In this document: positions 17,786 through 26,745 of the stretch, in pieces | Layout: the number at the start of each line of letters is the position of its first letter | How positions within the stretch are numbered: position 1 is the first letter of the stretch | Origin: Roseomonas acroporae | Lineage (GTDB): Bacteria > Pseudomonadota > Alphaproteobacteria > Acetobacterales > Acetobacteraceae | DNA: 64,000 nt | Reading direction: 5' to 3' | NCBI RefSeq assembly: GCF_023223525.1 | Contig: NZ_JALPRX010000019.1 | Coordinates: forward strand, 1-64,000 | The notes under the pieces: generated by a model | Seen by the model: the letters and a program-made list of their open reading frames with translations, nothing else | Databases searched by the model: none | Told to the model about the DNA's origin: nothing | Position numbers and translations under genes: made by a program

Positions 17786-18388
17786 TCAGGCCAGGTTGCG
17801 ACCGACCAGGCGCTCGATCTCCTGGCGGACCAGCCGCTCCACCAGCGGCGGCAGGTGCTCGTCCAGCCAGGTCTTGAGCAGCGGGCGGATCTCCTCGCGC
17901 ACCACGTCCTCGATGGAGGGGCCGCCGCGGCTGATGGCCGCGTGCCGCTCCGCCGCCACCGCGCGCACGAGCTGGCCGACGGAGGCCGCCGTCGCCGCCG
18001 CCACCGAGGGAGCGACCAGCCGGTCGGCGGCCTCGTTGGGCGGCAGGGCGGAACCAGGGTTCGGTGCACTCACCAGCATGTCCTCGGTCAGGGTGATCGG
18101 CTCGGGCTCGGGCTCGGCCACCGGCGGCAGGTCCGGCCGTTCCGGCGGCGCCGCCGGCCCGGCGGCCTGCCGCGGCGTCGGCACGGGAGGCGTCGGCACG
18201 GCAGGCGTCGGGGCGGCAGGTCCGGCAGCGGCCGGCTCGTCCTCGTTCAGGATGCGACGGATGGAGGCGAGGATGTCCTCCATGCTGGGATCGCCGGCGC
18301 CGGCCTCGGGCGGGGTGTCCCCCTGCCCTTCCTCGCCCCGTGGCCCGGGGCGCGAGGGGAAGCGTGGCCCGCCCGGCGGCGACGCCAT
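17786..18388 (-). CDS. popZ: Polar organizing protein PopZ (DUF2497)
   Basis: PopZ is a self-assembling polar scaffold that anchors the ParB-origin complex in alphaproteobacteria. The conserved N-terminal helix PSMEDILASIRRILNED (about residues 34-50) is the client-binding region. It is followed by a Pro/Glu-rich disordered linker (about 52-115). The C-terminal helices GGPSIEDVVREEIRPLLKTW and LPPLVERLVRQEIERLVGRN form the oligomerisation domain. At 200 aa the length and three-part layout match PopZ. The start ATG is at 18388, and its gene begins 3 nt after the tolC stop, upstream of valS, as in other alphaproteobacteria. Confidence 0.9.
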   Translation of the reverse strand: MASPPGGPRFPSRPGPRGEEGQGDTPPEAGAGDPSMEDILASIRRILNEDEPAAAGPAAPTPAVPTPPVPTPRQAAGPAAPPERPDLPPVAEPEPEPITLTEDMLVSAPNPGSALPPNEAADRLVAPSVAAATAASVGQLVRAVAAERHAAISRGGPSIEDVVREEIRPLLKTWLDEHLPPLVERLVRQEIERLVGRNLA

Positions 18389-18391
18389 GGC

Positions 18392-19969
18392 TCAGCGCGC
18401 CGGACGCGTGGCGCGCGGCGCGGCCGCCGGGGCCGGCACCGTGTTCGCGGCCGGTGTCACCGACGCGGCGGGATCCGGCAGCGGCTCGGAGACCGGCTGC
18501 GGGCCGGACCTGGCGTAGTCGCCGAGCCCGGCCCAGCGGTTGCGGACCTCGCGATAGTACGACTCCATGTCGTAGAGCTGCACCGGCAGGGCGAGGTCGC
18601 GCGCGGTGAGCCGGCCCACCGAGGCGGCCAGCGCGTAGGACGCCGTGATCAGATTGGTCAGGCTGTTCACGAGGCCGATGCGGTTGTTCAGCACCTCCTG
18701 CTCGGCGTTCAGCACGTCGAGCGTGGTGCGGCTGCCGACGATCGCCTCGCGCTGCACGCCGTCCAGCGCGATCTCGGCGGCGCGGATCGCCGCACGCTGC
18801 GATTCCACCGTGGCGCGGGCGGCGAAGAGGGTTTCCCAGGCCTGGGTCGCCTGCGAGGTGGAGAGGCGCCGCTGGTCCTCCACCACGGAGCGCGCCTGCT
18901 GCGCCTGCTGGCGCGCCTGGCGCACCTGCGAGTACTCGATGCCGCCCTGGTAGAGCGGCACCGAGGCGGTGATGGTGACGGCGTTGGCGGTGACGCGGGT
19001 GTGCGGCCCGACGGCGTTGTCGTTGCGCGCCGCCTGCCCCTGGAGGCTGACCTGCGGCAGGAGCTGCGAGAACTGCACGTCGATCAGGTCGCGCGCCGCC
19101 GATTCGTCGAACAGCGCCGCCACCACGTTGGGGTTGTTGACGGCGGCGAGCTGCCCGGCCTCCACGGCGGTGCGTACCGCCGGCGTCAGCGGCTGCGGCG
19201 CGGTGAGGCGGCCGGGCGGGCGGCCCACCAGGCGCTGGAAGGTGGCGCGGGCCGTCTGGAGCTGGCCCTCGGACTGCTGCCGGGTGGCACGCGCGGCGGC
19301 GAGGCGCGACTCGTTCTGCGCCACGTCGGTGCGGGTGATCTCGCCGACGCGGAAGCGTTCGTTGGTCGCTTCGAGCTGGCGGTTCAGCACCTGCACGTTG
19401 TTGGTGTTGATCCGCAGCACCTCCTGCTGCTGGATTACCCCCACATAGGCGTTCACGGAATCGCCGAGCACCTGCTGCTCGGTCGCCAGCAGCCGCGCGC
19501 GCTGGGCGAGCACCTGGTTCTCGGCGCGCCGCGTCGAGGAGGTGGTGCGGCCGCCGCGGTAGAGCGGCTGCGTGATGGTCGCGGCCACGCTCGCGGTCTG
19601 GCGGTTGATGTCGGAGGTGACGGGGCGGGTGCCCAGCGGCACCGTGGGGAACACCGTCAGCCCGTTGGGCAGCTCGTAGCTGTTGCCCGCCTGCGGCACC
19701 ACGCCGTTCAGCGCCGCCAGGGAGCGGGCGTTGCCGTCGGAGTAGCCCGCGCTGCCCTGCAGCACCACGGTGGGGCGCCAGCCGGCCAGGGCCTGGGGCA
19801 CGTTCTCGTCCACCACGCGGAGCTGGGCCCGCGCGGTCAGCAGGGTCGGGTTGTTGGAATAGGTGAGGGCCAGCGCCTCCTGCAGGGTCTGGGCCTGCGT
19901 GCCCGCGAGCGGGACGGCGGCAAGGGCGAGCGCCGCCACGAATGCTGCGGGCGGCCTGGTACGCGACAT
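18392..19969 (-). CDS. tolC: TolC-family outer-membrane efflux protein
   Basis: This is a trimeric outer-membrane channel for type I secretion or drug efflux. A Sec signal peptide is at residues 1-26 (hydrophobic FVAALALAAVPLA, cleavage after TQA-QT). The mature protein starts LQEALALTYSNNPTLLTARA, the classic TolC repeat opening. It contains two structural repeats with long Gln/Ala/Arg coiled coils and the TLDVLNAEQEVLNNRIGLV signature near residue 410. The ATG at 19969 gives 525 aa. It sits immediately upstream of popZ, with a 3-nt gap. No membrane-fusion or pump gene is adjacent, so it probably serves several systems. Confidence 0.92.
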   Translation of the reverse strand: MSRTRPPAAFVAALALAAVPLAGTQAQTLQEALALTYSNNPTLLTARAQLRVVDENVPQALAGWRPTVVLQGSAGYSDGNARSLAALNGVVPQAGNSYELPNGLTVFPTVPLGTRPVTSDINRQTASVAATITQPLYRGGRTTSSTRRAENQVLAQRARLLATEQQVLGDSVNAYVGVIQQQEVLRINTNNVQVLNRQLEATNERFRVGEITRTDVAQNESRLAAARATRQQSEGQLQTARATFQRLVGRPPGRLTAPQPLTPAVRTAVEAGQLAAVNNPNVVAALFDESAARDLIDVQFSQLLPQVSLQGQAARNDNAVGPHTRVTANAVTITASVPLYQGGIEYSQVRQARQQAQQARSVVEDQRRLSTSQATQAWETLFAARATVESQRAAIRAAEIALDGVQREAIVGSRTTLDVLNAEQEVLNNRIGLVNSLTNLITASYALAASVGRLTARDLALPVQLYDMESYYREVRNRWAGLGDYARSGPQPVSEPLPDPAASVTPAANTVPAPAAAPRATRPAR

Positions 19970-20452
19970 GGCGGCTAGTCCTCTCCGCGAGCGAGTTCCA
20001 TGAGCAGGCAGCCTACACCGGTAAAATGACCGCGTGCCAGCGGTGCGGACCCGTCGGAGCCTGCCGGCCCGGTCGGCGGCGCACGCGGGAAGCGTTCGAC
20101 TCGGCCGCCGCGGCCCCAGCAGACCGGAGCGCGGCCGCCCCGCGCAAGTGAGCGGGAGACACAGTGGAGGCACAATCGGCCTCGCCTCGCGCCGCCCCAG
20201 CCGCCGGCAGCACGCCCGCCGGGACCCCGGCGCGCCGTCGGTTCCTGCCGCGATCGGCACATGCCGCGGTTGGTCCGTGCCGCCGGGGAGCCGCCGGGGG
20301 CCGGCTCCGGACCCGACTCACGCCGTCCGGCACCGCCGCCCCCGGGCGGCACGCGCCGGCACTTTCTCGATTCGGGGCGCACGCGCCCGGCGACCGGGAA
20401 GATGCGCGGGAGCGGCACCCGGAGCGGCTTCCGTCCGCCCCGGTCAGGCTGA
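19970..20452. other. Intergenic region upstream of tolC
   Basis: No gene is supported in this stretch. It presumably holds the tolC promoter; the only low-GC patch is around 20018-20032 (ACACCGGTAAAATGACC). The remainder is arginine/proline-biased in all frames. Confidence 0.4.
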
Positions 20453-20556
20453 CTGGAGCATTTTCAAGCCGGGTGTGCTCACCCAGCGACCCGGAAAATT
20501 TGGAAAACCAAAAGGTTGGATCCGTTCCGGCCTGATACGGTCAGGCCGGAACGGCT
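20453..20556 (-). repeat. Dispersed stem-loop element, copy 1 (after pcm)
   Basis: This element of about 104 bp follows the pcm stop codon. A perfect 14-bp stem lies at 20522-20535 / 20541-20554 with a 5-nt loop. A second imperfect inverted repeat covers 20460-20498 (TTTTCAAGCCGGGT against ACCCGGAAAA). It shares both structures and flank sequence CTGGAGC.TTTTCAAGCCGGG with the copy at 31640-31743. The first hairpin starts 2 nt after the stop, so it probably also acts as the pcm terminator. Confidence 0.7.
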
Positions 20557-21207
20557 CTAGAAGACGAAGCCGCATGCCGGCTGGAAGGCGGGCAGCGGCG
20601 CGGTGGCGCAGTCGAAGACCGGCGCCAGCGAGAAGCTGCCGCCGATGCGCTGCCCGAGCACCGCCCGATCCATCCGGCCCGCGGTGGAGAGCGCCGTGAC
20701 CAGGCGGCCGCCCTCGGCGAGCTGCCCGACGATGGCCTCCGGGACCTGCGGCACCTCGCCCTCGATCAGGATGCCGTCGTACGGCGCGCCGCCGGCATGG
20801 CCTTCCGGCAGCCGGCCCTGCACGAACCGCACCGCGAGGCCGGACTTCGCGACGGCGGCGCGGGCGATCGCGAGCAGCGCCTCGTCCTCCTCCAACGCCG
20901 TCACCGTGGCACCGAGGCGCGCCGCCACCGCCGCGCCGTAGCCGGTGCCCGCCCCGACGACGAGGACCCGGTCGCCGGTGCGCAGGGCGAGGAGCTGCAC
21001 CATCCGGGCGAGGACCATGGGCTCCATCAGCACCCGCCCGCCGCCGAGCGGCACGTCCTCGTCCACGTAGGCGCGGGCGCGCAGCGGGGCGGGCAGGAAT
21101 TCCTCGCGCGGCAGCTCCAGCATGGCGGCCAGGATCCGGGGGTCCGACACCTTGTTGGGGCGGACCTGCCCGTCCACCATGTAACGCCGCGCATCCGCGT
21201 AATTCAT
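20557..21207 (-). CDS. pcm: Protein-L-isoaspartate O-methyltransferase
   Basis: This SAM-dependent enzyme methylates isoaspartyl residues to start repair of aged proteins. The N-terminal substrate-contact stretch is MNYADARRYMVDGQVRPNKV. The SAM motif I is DRVLVVGAGTGYGAAVAARL near residue 80, followed by VTALEEDEALL. The post-motif PYDGILIEGEVPQVP corresponds to the family's PYD.I motif. The ATG at 21207 gives 216 aa. The upstream extension was rejected as proline/arginine noise. In alphaproteobacteria this gene often precedes tolC, as here on the same strand, with a 587-bp spacer that carries a repeat element. Confidence 0.9.
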   Translation of the reverse strand: MNYADARRYMVDGQVRPNKVSDPRILAAMLELPREEFLPAPLRARAYVDEDVPLGGGRVLMEPMVLARMVQLLALRTGDRVLVVGAGTGYGAAVAARLGATVTALEEDEALLAIARAAVAKSGLAVRFVQGRLPEGHAGGAPYDGILIEGEVPQVPEAIVGQLAEGGRLVTALSTAGRMDRAVLGQRIGGSFSLAPVFDCATAPLPAFQPACGFVF

Positions 21208-21336
21208 GCTGATCCGACCCCGATCTGTTGCGCCGCTTATAGGGCGCGGCGGCGGCGGCCGCAAAGCCGGGCCGTCCGCCCCGCATCGGCGGTCTTGACG
21301 CCGACCGCCCCGGCCATGCTAGACGGGCGCGCCGCC

Positions 21337-21410
21337 GGCCCGATGGCAGAGTGGTGATGCAGCGGACTGCAAATCCGCGTATGTGGGTTCGATTCCCGCT
21401 CGGGCCTCCA
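21337..21410 (+). tRNA. tRNA-Cys (GCA)
   Basis: A 74-nt cloverleaf. Acceptor GGCCCGA pairs with TCGGGCC, discriminator is T, and CCA is encoded at 21408-21410. The anticodon arm CGGAC-TGCAAAT-CCGCG carries GCA, and the T-arm has GGGTTCGATTCCC. U73 is the usual identity base of tRNA-Cys. Confidence 0.97.
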
Positions 21411-21411
21411 C

Positions 21412-21428
21412 GCGGCCTCCAGGGCCGC
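21412..21428 (+). terminator. Probable terminator of tRNA-Cys
   Basis: GCGGCC-TCCAG-GGCCGC forms a 6-bp stem immediately after the CCA end and is followed by TTTCCCC. Confidence 0.55.
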
Positions 21429-21494
21429 TTTCCCCGGCCTGCCGCGATCCTCTTCCGCGCGGCGCCTCGCCGGCACCGGCATCCTCCCGGCGGG

Positions 21495-21665
21495 CCCGGG
21501 CTCGGGATGACCGCAGCACCTCGATCCCGCCCCGCGCCTCGCTGACGAACACCTCCCGGATCGGGTCCAGTCCCGACGCCCGTACCACCGTCAGGAGGCC
21601 CAGCCCCACCGGCGCCCCACTGGCACCAGGGCCACCGCGACCGGCTCCGGATTGCGCCGGGCCTC
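21495..21665 (-). pseudogene. Possible Nudix hydrolase remnant, frameshifted and truncated
   Basis: Between the two tRNAs (585 bp without an intact gene), the minus strand encodes RRNPEPVAVALVPVG in one frame, then LGLLTVVRASGLDPIREVFV in another. The first piece resembles the start of Nudix proteins that open NPxPVAVALxPV...GLL-V-R. The Nudix box itself is missing, so an internal deletion plus a frameshift is suggested. The rest of the spacer (21429-21490 and 21670-21990) shows no gene. This is a weak, by-eye resemblance. Confidence 0.3.
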
Positions 21666-21995
21666 CGCGCCGCGGTCGATGCGGCGACGAGGACGACCCG
21701 CCGCCCGCGCGTATCGCGTCCCGCGACGCGCGCAGAATGTGTCCGCGGGATGCGCGGCCTGCCACCGCCCGGATACCGCGCCATCGCGGGCGCGGGCCAG
21801 GCGGCATGTCAGCGTCACGAAACGACGGTGGGACGGTTCCGCGCAGGGCAATCGCCACGGGGCGCGAGGGGTCGCGGCGGCCCGATGCGCCGCCAGCCCC
21901 TGCACCGGCGTCCGATCCGGCGGTCCGGAAAGGACCCGGCCAGCCTTCGGCCGTGGTCCGTAAGGGTGGCGGGGCGGGTCTCGGCCGTCAGGCCT

Positions 21996-22072
21996 TGGTC
22001 GGGCAGGCGGGATTCGAACCCACGACCCCCAGTCCCCCAGACTGATGCGCTACCAGGCTGCGCTACTGCCCG
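21996..22072 (-). tRNA. tRNA-Pro (GGG)
   Basis: A 77-nt tRNA read on the minus strand. Acceptor CGGGCAG pairs with CTGCCCG, discriminator is A, and CCA is encoded. The anticodon loop CTGGGGGAC gives GGG. The T-arm is GTGGGTTCGAATCCCGC. The D-arm GCGCAGCCTGGTAGCGC is typical of tRNA-Pro. Confidence 0.97.
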
Positions 22073-22208
22073 ACGGGCCGCTGCTTAGAGAGGTCGACGG
22101 TCGAGGTCAACCGGTCGGGAACGGCCGGAAGCCGATTTCGGGTACTTCCGGCGGATTGCGGACGGGAGTTGACCGCGCCTGGCCAAGGCCGCCCCGCGGC
22201 GACCCGCT

Positions 22209-22667
22209 TCAGGAATCCCCCGACAGCGCCCGGAGCTCGCGGCTCAGCATCTCGAGCTCCTCCAGGATCTCCCGCAGCGACTCCAGGCCGTCGCCGCCCG
22301 CCTCGGCCAGCGGCAGGTCGAGGTCGTGCTCGTCGGGCTCGCCGCCCTCCTCCGCGCCGCCCTCCCGCAGCAGGCGCTGCACGCCCTTGATCGTGTAGCC
22401 CTGGGTGTAGAGGAGGTCGCTGATCCGCCGCAGCAGCGCGATGTCGTCGGGCCGGTAGTAGCGCCTGCCGCCGCCGCGCTTGAGCGGCTTGAGCTGCGGG
22501 AATTTCGTCTCCCAGAACCGCAGCACGTGTTGCGGGATGCGCAGATCCTCGGCGACCTCGCTGATGGTGCGGAACGCCGTGGCCGCCTTGCGGACGCGGC
22601 CGCGGCCGGGCTCGGAGACGCCGGCCGGTTCCTCGTCGGAGTAGCTCTCCCTCAGGTCAGACTCCAT
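22209..22667 (-). CDS. MerR-family transcriptional regulator
   Basis: This is a 152-aa DNA-binding protein. The N-terminal winged helix starts near residue 33 ([20 protein letters not shown]) and runs through [20 protein letters not shown], the MerR recognition region. [17 protein letters not shown] closes the domain. The C-terminus is an acidic region followed by a short coiled coil ([18 protein letters not shown]); no Cys ligands for metal are present. It lies 32 bp downstream of ihfA. The fabH-ihfA-merR order is conserved in alphaproteobacteria. The effector is unknown. Confidence 0.9.
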   Translation of the reverse strand: MESDLRESYSDEEPAGVSEPGRGRVRKAATAFRTISEVAEDLRIPQHVLRFWETKFPQLKPLKRGGGRRYYRPDDIALLRRISDLLYTQGYTIKGVQRLLREGGAEEGGEPDEHDLDLPLAEAGGDGLESLREILEELEMLSRELRALSGDS

Positions 22668-22699
22668 GCGCAGCCGGCCCGCACCATGCCCTTGCCACC

Positions 22700-23023
22700 T
22701 CAGCCATCGGCGCCCTCATCGGCATGCCGGCTCACCGGCAGGCCGTTGATGCGCGCCTTGAGAACCTGCGACGGCCGGAAGGAGAGCACCTTGCGCGGCA
22801 GGATCGGCACCTCGACCCCCGTCTTGGGGTTGCGCCCGACCCGCTGCCCCTTCTGCCGGATGGCGAAGGTGCCGAAGGCCGAGATCTTCACCGGCTCGCC
22901 CGTCTCCAGCGCCGCCGACATGCGCTCCAGCACCGTTTCGAGCAGGGCCGTGGACTCGTTCCGCGACAACCCGACCTGGGCATAGATCGCCTCGGCGAGA
23001 TGCGCCCGGGTGATCGTGTTCAT
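22700..23023 (-). CDS. ihfA: Integration host factor subunit alpha
   Basis: This sequence-specific DNA-bending HU/IHF-family protein forms a heterodimer with Ihf[21 protein letters not shown] opens the fold, [16 protein letters not shown] is the beta core, and [20 protein letters not shown] is the DNA-intercalating arm with the conserved proline. The start ATG at 23023 gives 107 aa; upstream frame sequence is not conserved-looking. The gene sits between fabH and the MerR regulator on the same strand, with a 596-bp leader that likely carries its own promoter. Confidence 0.94.
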   Translation of the reverse strand: MNTITRAHLAEAIYAQVGLSRNESTALLETVLERMSAALETGEPVKISAFGTFAIRQKGQRVGRNPKTGVEVPILPRKVLSFRPSQVLKARINGLPVSRHADEGADG

Positions 23024-23619
23024 GATGCAGCGACACCCCGCAACCCGTTCACGGGGAAACACAACCGGCTTTCGCCGGGAGCCGTCAACGGCACAGGCTC
23101 CGGCACGGCCGATCCGGCTCCGAAATCGCCCGTCCTGTGGCAAAAAAGTCATGCTGTGGCACAGGAGCCGCAACAAGCTGGAAGGGTCCGACGCCGAAAC
23201 GGGCAACCCGGCCGTGCCGGAGCGCCGCCCGGAGCGCCGCGACGGATCCTGGCCCCGGAAGGTCCGCGCGTCGCGCCCCGGCTCGGGAATCGGGCCGGGT
23301 CGAGCGCGACGGCCGCGCGCGATGCCGGGGAAGCACGCCGGTCCGCATCCGCGCGGGCGCGACGAGAAGGGCGGCGACGCCGCGCCTGATTCGTCGCGAA
23401 TCGAATCGATCGGGAAAGCGGCCGCGGCCGGCCGGAGACGGCTGGCCGTGCCGTGGAAGCGGCCCGCCCCGGCGGCCAGGGCGGCCGGGGCGTCCGGCGA
23501 GCCGGCAGGGGCTGTTCCGTCGGCGGCAGGGGCCGGTACCCGGCCCTACCGGCCCTTGCCCTACCGGCCCTTGGAGGGCCGGGACGCGCCCGCCGCGGCC
23601 AGCGTGTCCCGGCGGCGGC
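23024..23619. other. Long leader region between fabH and ihfA
   Basis: No gene is supported in these 596 bp. Visible structures are a perfect inverted repeat GATTCG-TCG-CGAATC at 23388-23402 followed by GAATCGATCGG, a short A-run (23142-23148), and a repeated CCTACCGGCCCTTG near 23545-23575. The ihfA promoter is expected near its right-hand (upstream) part or around 23130-23160. Confidence 0.4.
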
Positions 23620-24630
23620 TCAGAAGCGGACCAGCGCCGCGCCCCAGGTCAGCCCGCCGCCGATGCCCTCCAGCACGACGAGATCGCCCGGCGCGATCCG
23701 CCCCTCGCCCCGCTCCATGCCGGCGGCCGCCTCGGCCAGCGCCAGCGGGATCGAGGCGGCGGAGGTGTTGGCGTGCCGGTCCACCGTCACCACCACGCGC
23801 TCGGGCGGCAGCTTCAGCTTGCGGCCCATCGCCTCGATGATGCGCAGGTTGGCCTGGTGCGGCACCAGCCAGCGCACATCCTCGTGGCGCAGCCCGTTGG
23901 CGGCCAGCGCCTCGTCCACCACCGAGGCGAGCTTGCTGACGGCGTGGCGGAACACCTCCTTGCCCGCCATGCGCAGCTTCCCGGCCTCGCCGTTCGAGCC
24001 GGCGCCGCCATCCACCAGCAGGATGTCGCCGTGGCGGCCATCCGAGTGCAGGTGGGTGGAGATGATGCCGCGGTCGCTCGGCAGCCCGTCGCCCGTGCCG
24101 GCGCGCAGCAGCACGGCGCCGGCGCCGTCGCCGAACAGCACGCAGGTGCCGCGGTCGGTCCAGTCCATGATGCGCGAGAACACCTCGGTGCCGATCACCA
24201 GGGCCGAGCGCGCCTGCCCGGTGCGGATCAGCGAGTCGGCGATGCCGAGCGCGTAGACGAAGCCGGTGCAGGCCGCCGCCACGTCGAAGCCGAAGCCGCG
24301 CGTGATGCCGAGGTGCTGCTGGACGCGCACCGCCGTCGCGGGGAAGGCGGAATCCGGCGTCGAGGTCGCGACCACGACGAGGTCCACCTCGTCGGCCGAG
24401 GCCCCCGCCTGCTTCAGCGCCGCGCGCGCCGCCTCGGCGCCCATCTGCGAGGCCGTCTCGCCGGGGGCGGCGATGTGGCGCTGCCGGATGCCGGTACGCT
24501 CCACGATCCAGGCGTCGGAGGTGTCGAGCCCGTAGGCCGCGGCGAGCGCGTCGTTGTCCAGCACGCGCTCGGGCAGGTAGCCGCCGCAGCCGGCGATGAT
24601 GGCGCGAACCGGCGCGCGCGAGGAGGTCAT
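23620..24630 (-). CDS. fabH: 3-oxoacyl-ACP synthase III
   Basis: FabH condenses acetyl-CoA with malonyl-ACP to start type II fatty acid synthesis. The catalytic triad is visible: C121 in DVAAACTGFVYALG, His in RWLVPHQANLRI and Asn in RHANTSAASIPLAL. The N-terminus RAIIAGCGGYLPERVLDN and the IVERTGIRQRHIA motif are diagnostic. The ATG at 24630 gives 336 aa. It follows plsX by 90 bp in the rpmF-plsX-fabH-ihfA run, the standard lipid-initiation cluster. Confidence 0.95.
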   Translation of the reverse strand: MTSSRAPVRAIIAGCGGYLPERVLDNDALAAAYGLDTSDAWIVERTGIRQRHIAAPGETASQMGAEAARAALKQAGASADEVDLVVVATSTPDSAFPATAVRVQQHLGITRGFGFDVAAACTGFVYALGIADSLIRTGQARSALVIGTEVFSRIMDWTDRGTCVLFGDGAGAVLLRAGTGDGLPSDRGIISTHLHSDGRHGDILLVDGGAGSNGEAGKLRMAGKEVFRHAVSKLASVVDEALAANGLRHEDVRWLVPHQANLRIIEAMGRKLKLPPERVVVTVDRHANTSAASIPLALAEAAAGMERGEGRIAPGDLVVLEGIGGGLTWGAALVRF

Positions 24631-24720
24631 GTGCGCTGTGCCTCTGCCCCAGCTCATTGTTTCCGGGGAGGATTCACGCCTCCGGGCGATCCGCCCGCCG
24701 GCGATCCGCCCCGGGCCCTG

Positions 24721-25800
24721 TCAGCGCGCGGCGGCGAGCCGGGCCGGGCTCGCCCCGGGGCTGCCGCTGTCGGTCGAGATCCGGGCCAGACCTTCGCGGA
24801 TGCGCTCGTTGAAGCCGTGGTTCACCATGTCCATGGCGACGTCCATGGCATGCGCGAAGCCGATGCCGTCGGTGCCGCCATGGCTCTTCACCACCACGCC
24901 GTTCAGCCCGATCAGCACGGCGCCGTTGTAGCGGCGCGGATCCATCCACTCGCGCAGCCGGTCCAGCGCCGGCCGCGCCAGCAGGTAGCCGAGCCGCGCC
25001 GCGATGGAGGAGGTGAAGACCTGGCGCAGCATGCCGCCGACCAGCTTCAGCGCCCCCTCGCCCGTCTTGAGCGCCACGTTGCCGGTGAAGCCGTCCGTCA
25101 CCACCACGTCCACCGTGCCGGAGGTGAGGTCGAAGCCCTCGACGAAGCCGTGGAAATTGAGGCCGACATGGCCGTCGCGCAGGATCTCGGCGGCCTGCCG
25201 GACGCGCTCGTCGCCCTTCAGCTCCTCCGAGCCCACGTTGAGCAGGCCGATGCTGGGCGAGGGCAGGCCGAGCACGGCGCGGGCGAACTGGTCGCCCATC
25301 ACCGCGAATTCCACCAGGTTGCGCGCGTCGCACTGCACGTTGGCGCCGAGGTCCAGCATGACCACGTCGCCGCGCGAGGAGGGGCCGAGCCCGGCCAGGG
25401 CCGGCCGGTCCACGCCCGGCAGCATCTTCAGCACGATCTTGGCGAGCGCCATCAGCGCGCCGGTGTTGCCGGCCGAGACCACGCCCGCCGCCTCCCCGAC
25501 CGCCACCGCGTCGATGGCGAGGCGCATGGAGCTGTTGCGGCCCTGGCGCAGCGCCGCGGTCGGCTTCATGTCGCCGGAGATGACGTCGGGCGCGTGGCGC
25601 AGCGTGCAGGCCTGCCGCGCGCGCTTGCGCCGCTCCAGCGCCGGGCCGACCCGCGCCTCGTCGCCGACCAGCAGGAAGCGGGCCTGCGGGTGGCGCTCGG
25701 CAGCGAGCTCGACCCCGTCCAGCACCGCGTCGGGCGCATGGTCGCCGCCCATGGCGTCGATCGCCAGCGCGTAGGTCTCGGACAACGCTGCTGCTCCCAC
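24721..25800 (-). CDS. plsX: Phosphate acyltransferase PlsX
   Basis: PlsX converts acyl-ACP to acyl-phosphate for glycerolipid synthesis at the membrane face. Conserved segments are LAIDAMGGDHAPDAVLDG at the N-terminus, VVSAGNTGALMALA near residue 110, LDLGANVQCDARNLVEFA and TDGFTGNVALKTGEG. The start is GTG at 25800 and the length is 359 aa, normal for the family. It lies 35 bp downstream of rpmF and upstream of fabH on the same strand. Confidence 0.95.
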   Translation of the reverse strand: MGAAALSETYALAIDAMGGDHAPDAVLDGVELAAERHPQARFLLVGDEARVGPALERRKRARQACTLRHAPDVISGDMKPTAALRQGRNSSMRLAIDAVAVGEAAGVVSAGNTGALMALAKIVLKMLPGVDRPALAGLGPSSRGDVVMLDLGANVQCDARNLVEFAVMGDQFARAVLGLPSPSIGLLNVGSEELKGDERVRQAAEILRDGHVGLNFHGFVEGFDLTSGTVDVVVTDGFTGNVALKTGEGALKLVGGMLRQVFTSSIAARLGYLLARPALDRLREWMDPRRYNGAVLIGLNGVVVKSHGGTDGIGFAHAMDVAMDMVNHGFNERIREGLARISTDSGSPGASPARLAAAR

Positions 25801-25835
25801 CGTTACCGCCCCGGGCGCGACGCGATGCGACGGAC

Positions 25836-26036
25836 TCAGGTGCGGACGGCGCCCTTCACGGCATCCGCCGCCACCACCTCACGGCCGTCGTAGTGGCCGC
25901 AGGAGGAGCAGACATGGTGCGGGCGCTTCAGCTCGCCGCAATTGCTGCACTCGGCGAAGGACGGGCGGGACAGGGCCTCATGGCTCCGACGCATGCCGGC
26001 GCGCGACGGAGAAACCTTCTTCTTCGGAACGGCCAT
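25836..26036 (-). CDS. rpmF: 50S ribosomal protein L32
   Basis: L32 is a 66-aa ribosomal protein. The N-terminus [19 protein letters not shown] is invariant in the family. A zinc ribbon uses C30, C33, C43 and C46, so it is the Cys-containing, zinc-binding form. It is followed by plsX and preceded by the YceD/DUF177 gene on the same strand, as usual. Confidence 0.97.
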   Translation of the reverse strand: MAVPKKKVSPSRAGMRRSHEALSRPSFAECSNCGELKRPHHVCSSCGHYDGREVVAADAVKGAVRT

Positions 26037-26241
26037 GGTGCCGAGCCTTTCGTATCAGATACAGGAAGTGCGTTGGAAGGCGCGCGCTGTAGCACCGCCC
26101 CCCCCGGGGCGCAAGCAGCGGCAGCGCGTGGCAGGGTCGCGGCCCCTTCCCCGCCGCCGTTGCGCGGGGGGCGCACGGCACAGGGGGGGGACCCGCGGCA
26201 CGACCGCGCCGCCGGGCGTGTCCGCCCGCCAGCGATCCGCT

Positions 26242-26745
26242 TTACTGCGGGCGCAGCCGGCGCAGCGCGGCGAAGGGGCTGCCGGCCGCCGCCTCCGGCA
26301 GGTCGGGCAGCTCGGCGCCCGGGGCGCGCGGATAGGGATCGAGCGCCAGGGCCACCTGCTCCGCCACCGCCTCGCCGAGGTCGAGGACATCGCCGGCATA
26401 GGGGATCAGGTCCGGCCCGTCCGGATCCTCCTCCGGCATCTCCGCCTCGGGCACGAAGCGGAGCGAGACCGGCTCGTCGATCCGCTGCGGCACCGGCTCC
26501 AGCGTCACCACGCAGCTCTGCACGACGTCGGCCCGCAGGTGCCCCTCGGCCGACACCGTGCCGCCCGTCTCCTGGCGCAGGCGCAGCGTGGCCTCCACCG
26601 ATTCCACCGCCGGCAGGCCGAAGCGGCGGGCCAGGGCGGCGCATTCCCCGGCGGTCGCCCGCACCGCCTCGTCGCGGCCGCCGGGCGGGATGGTCCCCAG
26701 CCGGACCGGGCGCGACAGCTCGGGGCGCGGCGTTTCATGCGGCAT
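26242..26745 (-). CDS. YceD/DUF177 family protein
   Basis: This is a 167-aa acidic protein of the YceD family, which is linked to 23S rRNA maturation in plants and bacteria and is nearly always coupled to rpmF. The family core is LRADVVQSCVVTLEPVPQRI, with the conserved Cys, followed by acidic strands and the DVLDLGEAVAEQVALALDPY block. PSAALRRL-type endings are seen as SPFAALRRLRPQ. The ATG at 26745 overlaps the upstream chaperone gene by 11 nt. It is separated from rpmF by 205 bp. Confidence 0.87.
   Translation of the reverse strand: MPHETPRPELSRPVRLGTIPPGGRDEAVRATAGECAALARRFGLPAVESVEATLRLRQETGGTVSAEGHLRADVVQSCVVTLEPVPQRIDEPVSLRFVPEAEMPEEDPDGPDLIPYAGDVLDLGEAVAEQVALALDPYPRAPGAELPDLPEAAAGSPFAALRRLRPQ

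Noticed and set aside
10951-17877. Very long plus-strand open frame (over 2300 codons)
   Set aside because: It is antisense to ilvD, the DUF2254 gene and valS. Absence of stops is a by-product of very high GC, and the product has low-complexity Arg/His/Ala composition with no domain.
23085-23348. Minus-strand 87-codon frame in the ihfA leader
   Set aside because: Arg/Pro/Ala-rich, no ribosome-binding site, no motif.
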